DNA from: Bacteroidaceae bacterium
GTDB lineage: Bacteria; Bacteroidota; Bacteroidia; Bacteroidales; Bacteroidaceae
DNA length: 42,147 nucleotides
Assembly (NCBI GenBank): GCA_017645655.1
Contig: JAGCNZ010000109.1
Span: 1-42,147 of the forward strand
Direction of reading: 5' to 3'
Shown: positions 24,449 to 33,783 of the stretch, piece after piece
Layout of the letters: the number at the start of each line of letters is the position of its first letter
Numbering within the stretch: the stretch's first letter is position 1
The notes under the pieces: model-generated
The model's database searches: none
The model's input: only the letters and a program-made list of their open reading frames with translations
Told to the model about the DNA's origin: nothing
Program-made: the position numbers and the translations under genes

Positions 24449-25399
24449 TCAGAGAGTGAATGAAGTCAGCCAGAGGTTCAGTGTGGCCATGCCTGCCGTG
24501 AGCAATACGGAGAGCAGGAAAAAGATGGTGGTCAGCCAGCTTCCGCTGAGCGAGAAGTAGTGCGCGATGAGGGGGCTGGCACTGGCCAGGAGCAGTGCCA
24601 TCGTGGTCTCGTAGTGCGCGGGCTGAGCCAGGAGGAATGCCATCAGGAGCACCGTCTGCGACACATATATATATAGTATCATGCGCACGCGTATCTTGTC
24701 GTCGTATTTCGTCTGGAGATAGTGCAGGATGCTTATGATGCTGAGCAGCGCGACGACGCCCGCAGAGACTTGCCGGACGAGGGGCATCGACGTAAGCAGC
24801 TCGACGCTGGGCATCTCGAACTGCACCATGTCGGTCAGCCTCGCCAGGAAACTCTGCATGTCTTTCGTCACGAAACACCAGACGGCATAGCACCAGTAGG
24901 GCACTGCGAGACCCAGTATGCCTGCCCAGAACGCGCGCTTCGTCATGGAGCGCAAGAAGATGACGAGGTACAGGAAGAAGGGTATCGCCATCGGCAGCAT
25001 GACAGGCGCAAAGAAACTGCCCAGGCTGAGCATCAGGAACGCGTGGAAGGCAATGGCTTGCGGGCGGTGACGCTGGTAGCAGCGAAAGAGCAGGAGATAG
25101 CTGATGCTGAGGAGCGTGGCAGCGAGGACCGGCTCTCCCAGGGGATGCATGAACGAGAGGCTTGCTGCCAGCACCAGCCAGACACACGACATCATGCGGG
25201 TGCGGATGCGGATGATGTGCTGCCTGGCGTTCGTCTCCATGATGATGTACGTCGTCAGCAGGCAGAAGAGCAGTCCCAGCAGGCAGCGCACGTCGAATGC
25301 CCTCTGCGGCAGCCACCACATGCCAATCGCGGCAATCGCACAAAAGGGAAGCGTAAAGACACTTCCCGCCACCTTGTTCTGGAGCCTGTTTTGCTTCAC
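24449..25399 (-). CDS. Multi-pass membrane protein of unknown function
   Basis: This is an integral inner-membrane protein with roughly eight to ten hydrophobic segments and no recognisable soluble domain. I place the start at the GTG at 25399 (VKQNRLQNKVAGSVFTLPF, 316 residues). The frame extends to another GTG at 25426, but those nine codons are part of the low-complexity AATTCAC repeat in the gap to purD. Alternating helices and charged loops (FLRSMTKRAFW, LQTKYDDKIRVR) suggest a carrier- or polymerase-like membrane fold, but I do not recognise a family with confidence. Relatives in Bacteroidetes sometimes carry misleading enzyme names. It is the last gene of the cysE-to-purD run. Confidence 0.8.
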   Translation of the reverse strand: MKQNRLQNKVAGSVFTLPFCAIAAIGMWWLPQRAFDVRCLLGLLFCLLTTYIIMETNARQHIIRIRTRMMSCVWLVLAASLSFMHPLGEPVLAATLLSISYLLLFRCYQRHRPQAIAFHAFLMLSLGSFFAPVMLPMAIPFFLYLVIFLRSMTKRAFWAGILGLAVPYWCYAVWCFVTKDMQSFLARLTDMVQFEMPSVELLTSMPLVRQVSAGVVALLSIISILHYLQTKYDDKIRVRMILYIYVSQTVLLMAFLLAQPAHYETTMALLLASASPLIAHYFSLSGSWLTTIFFLLSVLLTAGMATLNLWLTSFTL

Positions 25400-25414
25400 G
25401 TTTGTCTGGTTTAA

Positions 25415-25505
25415 CTCATAATTCACAGTTCATAATTCACGGTTGTTTCCTTCTGCAAGTGTAGGAAGTAGTCCAATGATGAATGATGAACTGCGAATTA
25501 TGAAT
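25415..25505. repeat. Short-word repeat in the purD / membrane-protein gap
   Basis: CATAATTCAC occurs twice (near 25417 and 25431), and a reverse-oriented GAATTATGAA occurs near 25495, giving an imperfect inverted repeat. The gap also holds GATGAATGATGAA. It is non-coding and probably slippage-prone spacer. Confidence 0.55.
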
Positions 25506-25509
25506 CGTT

Positions 25510-26778
25510 TCAAAGGTCCGCGCCTATGTCCCGGCGGAAGTTCTTGCCCTGGAATGTAATCAGTTTGGCATTGGCAAAACTCTTCTCCAGGGCTTCCGAC
25601 TTGTCCTTCCCATAACTGCTGACGGCAATCACTCGCCCGCCGCTGGTGACGACTTGGCCGTCCTTCATGGCCGTGCCGGCGTGGAACACGATGCTGCCCC
25701 ACACGTCTTCGATGCCAGCGATGGGGAAACCTTTCTCGTACGAACCGGGGTAGCCGCCGCTCACCAGCATGATGCAGACGGCAGCGCGCTCGTCGAACTC
25801 TACCTCCTTCTCTGCCAATGTTCCCGTCGCAACCCCTTCGAAGAGGTCCACGAGGTCACTCTTCAGGCGCAACATCACGGTCTCCGTCTCCGGATCACCC
25901 ATGCGAACATTGTACTCGATGACTTTCGGGTCGCCTCCCACGTTGATGAGTCCGAAGAAGATAAACCCTTTGTAGTCGATGCCCTCGGCTTTCAGACCTT
26001 CCACCGTCGGACGGATGATGCGGTCTTCCACCTTCTGCATCCACGCCTTGTCGGCAAAGGGAACGGGGCTCACGCTGCCCATGCCGCCGGTGTTCAGGCC
26101 GGTGTCGCCCTCGCCGATGCGCTTGTAGTCCTTCGCCTCGGGCAGTATCTTGTAGGTCTTTCCGTCGGTCAGCACGAAGACGCTGCACTCGATGCCGTCC
26201 AAGAACTCCTCGATGACGACCCGACTGCTTGCACCGCCAAACATGCCGCCCAGCATCTCCTGGAGCTCCTTCTCAGCCTCTTCCAGAGTGGGCAGGATGA
26301 GGACGCCCTTGCCTGCGCACAGGCCGTCGGCCTTCAGGACGTAGGGCGGCTGCAAGGTCTTGAGGAAGAAAATGCCCTCCTCCACAGTCTCTTGGGTAAA
26401 CGTCCTGTAGGCCGCAGTCGGGATGCCGTGCCTCTGCATGAAACCTTTCGCAAAGTCTTTGCTTCCCTCAAGCACCGCTCCTGCCTTGCTCGGCCCGATG
26501 ACGGGAATTCCCCTCAGCTCGGCATCGTTCTGGAAGAAGTCGTAAATACCGTTCACCAAGGGGTCTTCAGGACCTACCACGACCATCGTTATCTGCTTGT
26601 CAAGGCAAAAGTTCCTGATGCCTTCGAAGTCGTTGACCTTTATGTTGACGTTCTCTCCCACACTTGCCGTGCCGGCATTGCCTGGGGCGATGTAAAGCTT
26701 ATCACATTTCTCGCTTTGGCTTATTTTCCAGGCCAGCGCATGTTCGCGCCCGCCGCTGCCTAAAAGAAGGATTCTCAT
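25510..26778 (-). CDS. purD: Phosphoribosylamine--glycine ligase
   Basis: This is GAR synthetase, the second step of purine synthesis, which joins glycine to phosphoribosylamine using ATP. The 422-residue length is typical. Motifs are [15 protein letters not shown] (4-18), [11 protein letters not shown], the ATP-grasp region [42 protein letters not shown] and the metal-binding [16 protein letters not shown]. It stands alone from other pur genes, between the S9 peptidase and membrane-protein genes in a minus-strand run, with low-complexity gaps on both sides. Confidence 0.97.
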   Translation of the reverse strand: MRILLLGSGGREHALAWKISQSEKCDKLYIAPGNAGTASVGENVNIKVNDFEGIRNFCLDKQITMVVVGPEDPLVNGIYDFFQNDAELRGIPVIGPSKAGAVLEGSKDFAKGFMQRHGIPTAAYRTFTQETVEEGIFFLKTLQPPYVLKADGLCAGKGVLILPTLEEAEKELQEMLGGMFGGASSRVVIEEFLDGIECSVFVLTDGKTYKILPEAKDYKRIGEGDTGLNTGGMGSVSPVPFADKAWMQKVEDRIIRPTVEGLKAEGIDYKGFIFFGLINVGGDPKVIEYNVRMGDPETETVMLRLKSDLVDLFEGVATGTLAEKEVEFDERAAVCIMLVSGGYPGSYEKGFPIAGIEDVWGSIVFHAGTAMKDGQVVTSGGRVIAVSSYGKDKSEALEKSFANAKLITFQGKNFRRDIGADL

Positions 26779-26815
26779 GACTGTGAATGATGAATTGTGA
26801 ATGATAAATTGTAAA
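26779..26815. repeat. Short-word repeat in the S9 peptidase / purD gap
   Basis: The gap consists almost wholly of variants of GTGAATGATGAATT and GATAAATTGTAAATT. It resembles the AATTCAC-type words in the next gap on the other strand. Confidence 0.55.
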
Positions 26816-28831
26816 TTAAGGGAGGGGCTTCAGGTAATCCTCAAAGTATTGCGTAATCCTCTCGTGCAGGTGGACGCTCTTGTGCCCTGCCATGTTGTGG
26901 CCCTCGCCCGGATAGACGAAGAAGTCGGGCTGGGTGCCGGCCTCGGCACAAGCGTTGAGGAACTGCAGGCTGTGTTGCGGAACACACGTCGGGTCGTTCA
27001 TGCCGATGATTATCTGCAGCTTGCCCTTCAGGTTCTTGGCCTTGTTGATGCAACTCGTCTGCTCGTAGCCCTCGGGATTCTGCTCGGGTGTGTCCATATA
27101 TCGCTCGCCGTACATCACCTCGTACCACTTCCAGTCGATGACCGGACCGCCTGCCACGCCTACTTTGAACGCGTCGGGATAGGTCGTCATGAGCGATGTC
27201 GTCATGAATCCGCCGTAGCTCCAGCCGTGAACTCCCAGCCTGTCGGCATCGACGTAAGGCAGCGAATGCAGAAACTCGACGCCCTTCATCTGGTCTTTCA
27301 TCTCTTCCTGACCGAGACGACGGAACGTCACTTGCTCGAAGTCCCTGCCTCTGTCCTCGCTCCCTCTATTGTCGAGAATAAAGAGGATGTAGCCTTTCTG
27401 TGCCATATACGTTTCCCAGGAACGTGAGCCCCAGTGCCAAGATGCCTCGACATTGTGGGCGTGCGGGCCGCCATAGACGTAGACGACGGTCGGATACTTA
27501 CGGCTCGGATCGAAGTCCATCGGCTTGACCATGCGCCAGTAGAGTGTCGTCTCGCCATCCGCAGCGAGGATTGTTCCCTGTTCGAAGATGGGCTGATACC
27601 AACCTTCCCACGGGTCTTTTGCCGTCCGAAGCAGCGTTTGTTTGCCTGTTTTCGTGTCGGTGACGGCGCAGGCACGCGGCACATCGGGCTCTTGCCAAGT
27701 ATCAATGAGGTAACGACCATCGGCAGAAAGCTGCGCGGAGTGGCAGCCACGGCCGTTGTCGAGCAGCGTGCGCTTCTTTGTCTTCAGGTCGAGGCGGTAG
27801 ATGTTGCGTTGCAGGTCGCCTGCTTCCTTTGTGATGATGATGGCACTCTTCGTGGCAGGGCAGAAGCCGACGAGTTCCTTCACGACCCACTTCCCGCTGG
27901 TGAGTTGCCCGAGTTCCTTGCCGCTAATGTCCATCAGGTACAGGTGCTTGAAGCCGTCCCGCCAGCTCCAATAGATAAACTTGCTGTCGTCCCAAGGCAG
28001 GAAGGTAATGGGGTGGAGCGGTTCGACGTATTTGTCCGAGCTTTCCTCGCGGAGGGTGCGGAGCTTACGACCTGTCGCGACGTCGTAGGCATCGAGTGTC
28101 GTGTGGTTCTGGTCGCGGTTGAGTTCGTAGAGATAGAGTGTCTTGCCGTCAGGTGCCCAAGCGATGTTCGTGAAGTATCGGTCGGTGGGGTCGCCCAGGT
28201 CAAGGTAGATGGTCTTTCCCGTCACGAGGGAGAAGATGCCAATCGTCACTTTGTGCGAGGTCATGCCGGCCATCGGATATTTGTCCGGAGCGAGTGTCGC
28301 CTCGCGTTCGAACGTGTTGACCTGCGGATAGTCTGCCACCATGCTTTGGTCCATGCGATAGAATGCGAGCTGTTGTCCGTCGGGACTCCAGAAGGTTCCC
28401 TTGTAGATGCCGAACTCGTCGCGGTGCACACTCTGTCCATACACGATTTCGCGAGAGCCGTCGGAGGACAGCTGATGCTCCTTTCCATCTGCAGAAGCGA
28501 CGAAGAGATTGCTGTTGCGAAGGAATGCGACGGCGCCGGAAGTTTTGCAGTACTCCAGTTCCCCTTCGTGTCGCGAACGCTTTTGTGCATCGAGTTCAAC
28601 GGTCTCGCCGTCGATTGTGTTGCCTGTCTTGGGGTCTATGACGTTGGCTGGCTTCTGGTCAGCATCGATGAGTTTGTCGCCTTCCCAGCGCAACTTCCAT
28701 CGCTCAGGGTAGAACTTCGAGGCGTTCTTCCCGCCGAAGTTGAGTTCTTCGAGTGTGAAGAGCTTCTGTGCGAAGAGTGAACCGGTTGTCGTGAGCATGA
28801 GGAGTGTGAGCAGTAGGTGTTTAGTCTTCAT
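26816..28831 (-). CDS. Secreted S9 family prolyl oligopeptidase / DPP IV-like
   Basis: This exported serine peptidase has 671 residues from the ATG at 28831, with a signal peptide ending SLFAQ. A start 21 bases upstream is open but leaves the signal peptide less well placed. An N-terminal beta-propeller (about 40-420; [23 protein letters not shown] and later blade repeats, split here as GTFWSPDG and LAFYRMD) precedes an alpha/beta hydrolase domain (about 430-670). The catalytic triad is visible: Ser in GWSYGG near 535, Asp in GMNDPT near 610 and His in GEGHN near 644. DPP IV-type enzymes release N-terminal dipeptides after proline, a nutritional role in Bacteroidales. The end of the upstream gene overlaps its start by 11 bases, so the two are probably cotranscribed. 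Confidence 0.93.
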   Translation of the reverse strand: MKTKHLLLTLLMLTTTGSLFAQKLFTLEELNFGGKNASKFYPERWKLRWEGDKLIDADQKPANVIDPKTGNTIDGETVELDAQKRSRHEGELEYCKTSGAVAFLRNSNLFVASADGKEHQLSSDGSREIVYGQSVHRDEFGIYKGTFWSPDGQQLAFYRMDQSMVADYPQVNTFEREATLAPDKYPMAGMTSHKVTIGIFSLVTGKTIYLDLGDPTDRYFTNIAWAPDGKTLYLYELNRDQNHTTLDAYDVATGRKLRTLREESSDKYVEPLHPITFLPWDDSKFIYWSWRDGFKHLYLMDISGKELGQLTSGKWVVKELVGFCPATKSAIIITKEAGDLQRNIYRLDLKTKKRTLLDNGRGCHSAQLSADGRYLIDTWQEPDVPRACAVTDTKTGKQTLLRTAKDPWEGWYQPIFEQGTILAADGETTLYWRMVKPMDFDPSRKYPTVVYVYGGPHAHNVEASWHWGSRSWETYMAQKGYILFILDNRGSEDRGRDFEQVTFRRLGQEEMKDQMKGVEFLHSLPYVDADRLGVHGWSYGGFMTTSLMTTYPDAFKVGVAGGPVIDWKWYEVMYGERYMDTPEQNPEGYEQTSCINKAKNLKGKLQIIIGMNDPTCVPQHSLQFLNACAEAGTQPDFFVYPGEGHNMAGHKSVHLHERITQYFEDYLKPLP

Positions 28832-30263
28832 CGTCGTAGCGTTTCTTACCATATTTATTGTTGCCTTTATCTCGTCCCGAAGGCTTGCGGTCGCCTCGGA
28901 AGTCCTTTCGGAAGTCTCCTTTCTTGCTGTCTCTGCGATAGTCTTCTCTGTCCTTCTTTCGGGTGAAGCGCTCGCGTGGGTCGTCCTCGAGGCGTTCCTT
29001 GAAGTCGCGATGTTGCTTGAATCGTTTGCGATCTGCCATCATGCGACGCTCCTGAGCGGTCTTGATGTCGCCTCCTCCGGCACGCATGTCGTTGAACTTT
29101 CCGCTGAACATCTGGTACTTGCGGAGTTCGCACTCGAGGCTTCCGTTGTAGAGCGGCGTGCGTAGCGACGGCTTAAGTCCGATTTGGTCGAAGCATTCCT
29201 CGCGATAGCTGAGCACCCACGCGTCGTTTCCCGTAAAGTCGTGTTTGAACTTGCTGCCTATCATCTTGTAGAGCCCAAGCAGGTCCGGCGCTGAGATGCG
29301 CTCGCCGTATGGCGGGTTGGTGATGATGATGGCTTTCTCCGCGGGCTGCTTGAAGTCTGCGAAGTCCTGTTGCTGGATGCTTATTTCCTTGCTTAGGCCG
29401 GCCGCCTTGACGTTTGTCGTGGCGATGGCAACCGCGTTATGGTTGATGTCGTAGCCGTAGATGTGATGCTCGAACTCGTGCTCGCGCGACTCATCCTCGT
29501 AGATGCTGTCGAAGAGTTCCTGGTCGAAGTCGGGCCACTTCTCGAAGGCATATTCCTTGCGATACACGCCGGGAGCGATGCCGCGGGCTATCAAGGCAGC
29601 CTCGATAGCGATGGTTCCGCTGCCGCACATCGGGTCGATGAGGTCGCATTCGCCCTTCCAACCCGTCAGCATAATAATGCCAGCAGCGAGGACTTCATTC
29701 AGCGGAGCCTCTACCGTCTCTTGTCTGTAGCCACGACGATGCAGGCTTTCTCCGCTGGTGTCGAGCGAGAGGGTGCAGTCGTACTCAGCGATGTGGATGT
29801 GTAGCTGCAGGTCGGGATTGGTGACGCGGATGTTCGGGCGACTTCCCGTACGCTCCCTCATTTGGTCGACAATAGCGTCTTTCACCTTGTAGGCCACAAA
29901 CTTGGAGTGTCGGAACTCTTGGCTGAAGACCACGCTATCCACGGCGAAGGTGGTTTCGTTGGTCAGGTAGTTGGTCCAGTCGACTTGCTGCACAGCCTCG
30001 TACACCTCGTCTGCAGAGGTGGCGCGGAAGTGTTTGATGGGCATGAGGATGCGGATTGCCGTGCGGAGTTGGAAGTTCGCGCGATAGAGAAGTTCCTTGT
30101 TTCCGGTGAACGATACCATGCGTCGGCCTATCTGTATGTTGTTTGCGCCGAGGTCTATAAGCTCCGTTGCCAGCACTGTCTCAAGGCCTTGGAAGGTCTT
30201 GGCAATCATCTCGAACTCTTCTCCGGCATTTGTCGCAGGAGTTTTCCACTTTGGGTTTTGCAT
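28821..30263 (-). CDS. THUMP-domain RNA methyltransferase (RlmL-type)
   Basis: This cytoplasmic S-adenosylmethionine-dependent rRNA guanine methyltransferase, of the RlmL/YpsC type, has 480 residues. The N-terminus (about 19-165) has the ferredoxin-like and THUMP RNA-binding region, beginning MIAKTFQGLETVLATEL. The Rossmann methyltransferase domain shows DPMCGSGTIAIEAALIA and catalytic NPPYGER (about 318-324). It lacks the second RlmK methyltransferase half of E. coli RlmKL, as is usual in this phylum. The last 90 residues are a highly charged Arg/Lys/Asp tail (RKKDREDYRRDSKKGDF), probably disordered and RNA-binding. The start is probably MQNPKW, although an internal ATG 54 bases further on is possible. 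Confidence 0.92.
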   Translation of the reverse strand: MQNPKWKTPATNAGEEFEMIAKTFQGLETVLATELIDLGANNIQIGRRMVSFTGNKELLYRANFQLRTAIRILMPIKHFRATSADEVYEAVQQVDWTNYLTNETTFAVDSVVFSQEFRHSKFVAYKVKDAIVDQMRERTGSRPNIRVTNPDLQLHIHIAEYDCTLSLDTSGESLHRRGYRQETVEAPLNEVLAAGIIMLTGWKGECDLIDPMCGSGTIAIEAALIARGIAPGVYRKEYAFEKWPDFDQELFDSIYEDESREHEFEHHIYGYDINHNAVAIATTNVKAAGLSKEISIQQQDFADFKQPAEKAIIITNPPYGERISAPDLLGLYKMIGSKFKHDFTGNDAWVLSYREECFDQIGLKPSLRTPLYNGSLECELRKYQMFSGKFNDMRAGGGDIKTAQERRMMADRKRFKQHRDFKERLEDDPRERFTRKKDREDYRRDSKKGDFRKDFRGDRKPSGRDKGNNKYGKKRYDDED

Positions 30264-30313
30264 GAATAGCTTTGTATTAACTCTTAACTCTTAACTTTGA
30301 ACTCTTAACTGTC
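30264..30313. repeat. Heptamer TTAACTC repeat in the cysE / methyltransferase gap
   Basis: TTAACTC, TTAACTC, TTAACTT, TGAACTC and TTAACTG follow one another at a 7-base step from about 30278 to 30311. This is an intercistronic short tandem repeat. Confidence 0.75.
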
Positions 30314-31243
30314 CTACAGGCATCCCCAGTCTTCGGGGCGCACCAGTTGGCTTTTCCGCTTTTTAGCCTGTACGAGTTGTTCGCCTGGCTGCGTGCTTTC
30401 CGTTACCCAGAGGTTGCCTCCTATCACGGTGCCTTTGGCCAGAGTGATGCGTCCGAGCACTGTCGCATTACTGTAAACGATGACATTGTCCTCGAGTATC
30501 GGGTGACGTGGAATGCCCTTGATGGGGTTCCCGTTGTCGTCGAGCGTGAAGCTTCTTGCGCCAAGTGTGACGCCCTGATACAGCTTGACGTAGTTTCCGA
30601 TGATGCACGTCGCTCCGATGACCACGCCTGTTCCGTGGTCGATGGTGAAGTGGTGGCCGATCTGGGCACCCGGATGGATGTCGATGCCCGTTTCGCTGTG
30701 GGCCATTTCGGTAATGATGCGAGGAATCAAGGGCACCCCGAGCAGCAGGAGCTCGTGGGCGATTCGGTAGCAGGTGAGTGCTTTGATGACGGGGTAGCAA
30801 CTGATAATCTCGCCATACGAGTCGGCTGCCGGGTCGCCGTTGTAGGCTGCTTCGACATCGGTAGCGAGTATCTGGCGCAGTTCTGGCAGCCAAGCGATGA
30901 ATTCGCCGGTTATCGTCTGTGCCTTTTCTGTGAGTTTGCATGTCTCAACCGGCTCGGTCCTTTGGAAACAGAGGCCTGCCAGAACCTGCTGCGTGAGCAG
31001 GTGGCTGAGTCGGTCCAGGCTGACGCCGATGTGATAGGGAAGTGTCTCGCGACTGAGGAGGGACTTGCCGTAGAAGCCTGGGAACAGGATGGCACGGCAA
31101 AGGTCGACTATCTCAGCCAGTGCAGGGGCTGAGGGAAGTGGGTCGCCCTCGCTGACTTCACGGAAAAGTCCGTGCAGCGATTCGGGCTCCGAGAGCTGGC
31201 TGACGGTTTGCTTCAGCAGCTCGTTGAGTTCGTTTGGACTCAT
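30314..31243 (-). CDS. cysE: Serine O-acetyltransferase
   Basis: The enzyme acetylates L-serine from acetyl-CoA, committing it to cysteine synthesis. It has 309 residues, somewhat longer than E. coli CysE, with an N-terminal helical region (1-160) followed by a left-handed beta helix of hexapeptide repeats. Active-site signatures include MAHSETGIDIHPGAQIGHHF, split here as TGIDIHPGAQIG and FTIDHGTGVVIG, and the catalytic His in IDHGTGV. LYQGVTLGARSF and PRHPILEDNVIVYSNATVLG follow. It stands at the head of a five-gene minus-strand run with a promoter-like box upstream. No cysK is adjacent. Confidence 0.96.
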   Translation of the reverse strand: MSPNELNELLKQTVSQLSEPESLHGLFREVSEGDPLPSAPALAEIVDLCRAILFPGFYGKSLLSRETLPYHIGVSLDRLSHLLTQQVLAGLCFQRTEPVETCKLTEKAQTITGEFIAWLPELRQILATDVEAAYNGDPAADSYGEIISCYPVIKALTCYRIAHELLLLGVPLIPRIITEMAHSETGIDIHPGAQIGHHFTIDHGTGVVIGATCIIGNYVKLYQGVTLGARSFTLDDNGNPIKGIPRHPILEDNVIVYSNATVLGRITLAKGTVIGGNLWVTESTQPGEQLVQAKKRKSQLVRPEDWGCL

Positions 31244-31274
31244 GGCGTTGTGTCGTTATCAGTAAATACGGGTA

Positions 31275-31282
31275 CAAAGGTA
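31275..31282 (-). promoter_or_regulatory. Putative -7 box for cysE and downstream genes
   Basis: The minus strand reads TACCTTTG about 32 bases upstream of the cysE start. The -33 element is not clear. Confidence 0.5.
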
Positions 31283-31325
31283 CGAAATAAAATTAAGATT
31301 TAAGAACGATGCGTTAAGAATTATT

Positions 31326-31464
31326 ACGTAGGCAGTCAAAAAACGTGGCACGTGATGTTTCGAAACGTCACGTGGGTAAATTTGAATTATCACGTGTAAT
31401 ATTTAAAATATTACGTGGGTAAAATGAATTTATCACGTGGGTAAATTTCAATTATCCCACGCGA
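31326..31464. repeat. CACGTG periodic array, copy D (reverse polarity)
   Basis: Cores start at 31350, 31370, 31392, 31413 (TACGTG) and 31435, with steps of 20, 22, 21 and 22. Weaker outer cores lie at 31326 (TACGTA) and 31459 (CACGCG). It is the reverse complement of copies A and C. It occupies most of the 320-base gap 31244-31563; the rest holds the cysE promoter and no gene. Confidence 0.9.
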
Positions 31465-31563
31465 CGTTTCCGGACGCTCTGCGATAAGTTGAGTCTTATG
31501 CTGTGCGAAAAGGCCATCACGGCACGCCATGATGACCAAAGATGGATGGTGAGCCGGCAGTCT

Positions 31564-33666
31564 CTACTTGACGATTTTCCTGCCTTCCTGTATGTAGAGT
31601 TGTCGTTCGGGCAACGTGGCAGGGTCGTTTCCGAGGTAGCGGCCGTTGAGGTCATAGATGCCGTGAGGGCTTCCGGCCTTGGACGGGAGGGAGGAAAGGC
31701 CGGTGGCATCCTCCTCTTCCAGCAAGCCGAGCTCGAGAAGTTTTGCGAACATGCGCTGGGCAGCGTCGATGCAACCGTTCGCGTTGAAGTGCAGGACGTC
31801 CGAGCCGAGCATGCAGTCGCTCATGTCCACCACGTGGAAGTTCTCGTCTTCCTCTGCCAACTGAAGCACAGCCTGCTCCACCACGGCGTTGTACTGCGTG
31901 CTGTTGCGGTTCACGGTGCCAGCGATGAAGGGCAGCCTGGCATATCGCTCGTCGCCCGTCTTGCTGACGAGATAGGAGCGCAGGTAGGCGACGAGTTGCT
32001 GCAGGTTGTCGTGATAGGAAGCCGGCTGCGTGCGGTCCGCCTCGCCTTGATGCCACATGATGCACTGAATCTTGTAGCCCTCCTCGAGCTGCGACAGGAC
32101 ATTGTCGATGCAAAGCCCAATGTTCTCGGTGAACTCCAAAGCCAGCGAGTGCCCGCTCCTCGGCCCTGCCGTGGCGAGCCAACTGGGATCGGCGCACCAC
32201 CAGAGGTCGCCCGTGCTGGAGCAACGCGTGTCGATGGCAGTGCCGCCGCGGCTCTCCTTGATGACATAGAAACGCTCCTGCAGCGCCTGCTCAATGAGGT
32301 GATAGACGATACCATCAAAGCCGCAGCGCGACGTGGCGTTGTTGTCGGTGTAAGGCATGTAGGGAGCCATCTTGCCGCCAAACATCTGCCAAGCCGCTTC
32401 GGTGCCGTTGGCGTAGCTCCAGTAGCAGAACCTGCTGCCGCCGCGATTGGCATAGTCCTGTATGTACTGCGGCATGGTGCCTATTGCGACACGGCCGTCG
32501 GCATTGCTCTGACCTCCCATCAGGAACACTTTGCGAGGCGGAAAGTCATAGCCCGGCTGCAAAGCGCCGCAGACGGAGCAGTGTCCCTTCTCAAACAGAT
32601 GCGCCGTGAAGGCCAGACCCTCCTCGTCGTTGGAGAAGAAGGATTCGCCTGCAATGAGCGTCCCGTCGCATTTCGCCTTGCCGCAAAGGAAGACGCGCGC
32701 CGATTCGCCCAAGGGCAGGGGAGCGTCGTCCTCGCCCAACGTCTGCCGCCAGACCTCGCCATTCTGCCCCTGCGACAGGAAGTAACAGAGCTCGCCGCTT
32801 GCCATCGGCGATTCCGTCACCCAGTCCTTCTTGATGCCCTGCGTGTAGGAAGAAACAGAATAGAACTCGAAAAGGTTGCGGATGGCTGAACCGCCACCAT
32901 GCCGAACCATGTTGCGCTTGTCGCCGTCGATGCCAATAAGGCGCCCCGTATTGTAGCAATTTTCCACGAGCGAGTTGGCGTGGTCGCCCAGCCAGCCTGC
33001 GATGGAGGCCGACTCGCCTGAGCCTCGAATCGTTCCTCTATTGACGCAGTTGCGGATGTGAATGGCCGGATGAGGGCTCATACTGCCCCCCAAAATGCCG
33101 CCAACCGCAGTGCTCGACCCCGTGATGTTAGCCTCGTTGATGCAGTTCTCGATGATGATTGGGTCGCCAATAATGGTTTGTGCGAACGCGGCAATGCCTC
33201 CCACACGCTGCTTGCCAGTAATCAGGCACGACTTGTCTATGATGAGGTTGCGCACGACGGTGCCTCCTCCGCGCAGTCCGCCGAAGAATCCTTGCAGGTC
33301 CTTCGAGGTGCGCAACTTGAGATTGAGCAGCCTATGACCTTGCCCATCGAACTTCCCATTGAACTTCGTCGCGTCGCTAACCCCGATGGGAGTGTGCGTA
33401 ATGCCAGTGAAGTCGATGTCCGACGTCAGTTTTCCCCAAAGGAGGATGTTGTTGCCACCTTGGTTGACGAGCGCCGAGAACCATTCCACATTGCCGGCAT
33501 TGGCAAGCAGATACCAGCCCTCTTGCAGTGTGGCAGGCTGGAAAGGCTCGGCGCAATCGACATCGGTACACACGCCTTGCTCGTTGTAATTGTGCGCCTC
33601 GGCAGGCAGAAACAGCACAAAAATAGCGATGAAAACGGTCAAAATTGACTTCAGGAAGTGCTTCAT
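31564..33666 (-). CDS. Secreted GLUG-SGNH (sialate esterase-like) protein
   Basis: This 700-residue exported protein has a signal peptide (1-24). A Cys-containing segment (NEQGVCTDVDCAEPFQP, about 28-44) and GLUG-like repeats (about 50-300; KFDGQGHRLLNL, RVGGIAAFAQ, AVGGILGG) follow. A CSVCG linker near 360 leads into an SGNH hydrolase domain (about 372-655) of the sialate O-acetylesterase / carbohydrate esterase 6 type. The catalytic pattern is intact: nucleophile Ser in GGQSNADGR, block III IMWHQGEADR, and Asp-His in DVLHFNANG. The enzyme probably removes O-acetyl groups from glycans at the cell surface. The C-terminus (GIYDLNGRYLG, GRKIVK) resembles a short sorting signal. The gene is monocistronic, with a strong promoter. 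Confidence 0.88.
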   Translation of the reverse strand: MKHFLKSILTVFIAIFVLFLPAEAHNYNEQGVCTDVDCAEPFQPATLQEGWYLLANAGNVEWFSALVNQGGNNILLWGKLTSDIDFTGITHTPIGVSDATKFNGKFDGQGHRLLNLKLRTSKDLQGFFGGLRGGGTVVRNLIIDKSCLITGKQRVGGIAAFAQTIIGDPIIIENCINEANITGSSTAVGGILGGSMSPHPAIHIRNCVNRGTIRGSGESASIAGWLGDHANSLVENCYNTGRLIGIDGDKRNMVRHGGGSAIRNLFEFYSVSSYTQGIKKDWVTESPMASGELCYFLSQGQNGEVWRQTLGEDDAPLPLGESARVFLCGKAKCDGTLIAGESFFSNDEEGLAFTAHLFEKGHCSVCGALQPGYDFPPRKVFLMGGQSNADGRVAIGTMPQYIQDYANRGGSRFCYWSYANGTEAAWQMFGGKMAPYMPYTDNNATSRCGFDGIVYHLIEQALQERFYVIKESRGGTAIDTRCSSTGDLWWCADPSWLATAGPRSGHSLALEFTENIGLCIDNVLSQLEEGYKIQCIMWHQGEADRTQPASYHDNLQQLVAYLRSYLVSKTGDERYARLPFIAGTVNRNSTQYNAVVEQAVLQLAEEDENFHVVDMSDCMLGSDVLHFNANGCIDAAQRMFAKLLELGLLEEEDATGLSSLPSKAGSPHGIYDLNGRYLGNDPATLPERQLYIQEGRKIVK

Positions 33667-33692
33667 AAGGAATGTTTTTACTTGTTTTCACT

Positions 33693-33724
33693 GCAAAAAT
33701 ACAATAAAAAAACAATATCCCAAA
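33693..33724 (-). promoter_or_regulatory. Bacteroidetes promoter of the GLUG-SGNH gene
   Basis: The minus strand has TTTG (33721-33724), exactly 19 bases, then TATTTTTGC (33693-33701). This is a full -33/-7 match about 27 bases before the start codon. Confidence 0.78.
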
Positions 33725-33743
33725 GCAAAGAAAAGAAAAAATG

Positions 33744-33781
33744 AAGAGCCGCGGCACTGACTCTGCAGCACTGCGGCTCTT
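33744..33781 (-). terminator. Terminator of secDF
   Basis: AAGAGCCGC (33744-33752) pairs with GCGGCTCTT (33773-33781). The minus-strand continuation is T-rich (CATTTTTTC). It lies about 90 bases past the secDF stop. Confidence 0.75.
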
Positions 33782-33783
33782 TC

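Noticed and set aside
27434-28780. Plus-strand 448-codon open frame opposite the S9 peptidase
   Set aside because: It is an antisense shadow of a gene with a complete catalytic triad; composition and lack of motifs indicate no protein.
31489-32889. Plus-strand 466-codon open frame opposite the GLUG-SGNH gene
   Set aside because: It is antisense to a strongly supported gene and begins in the spacer after it; no recognisable domain.
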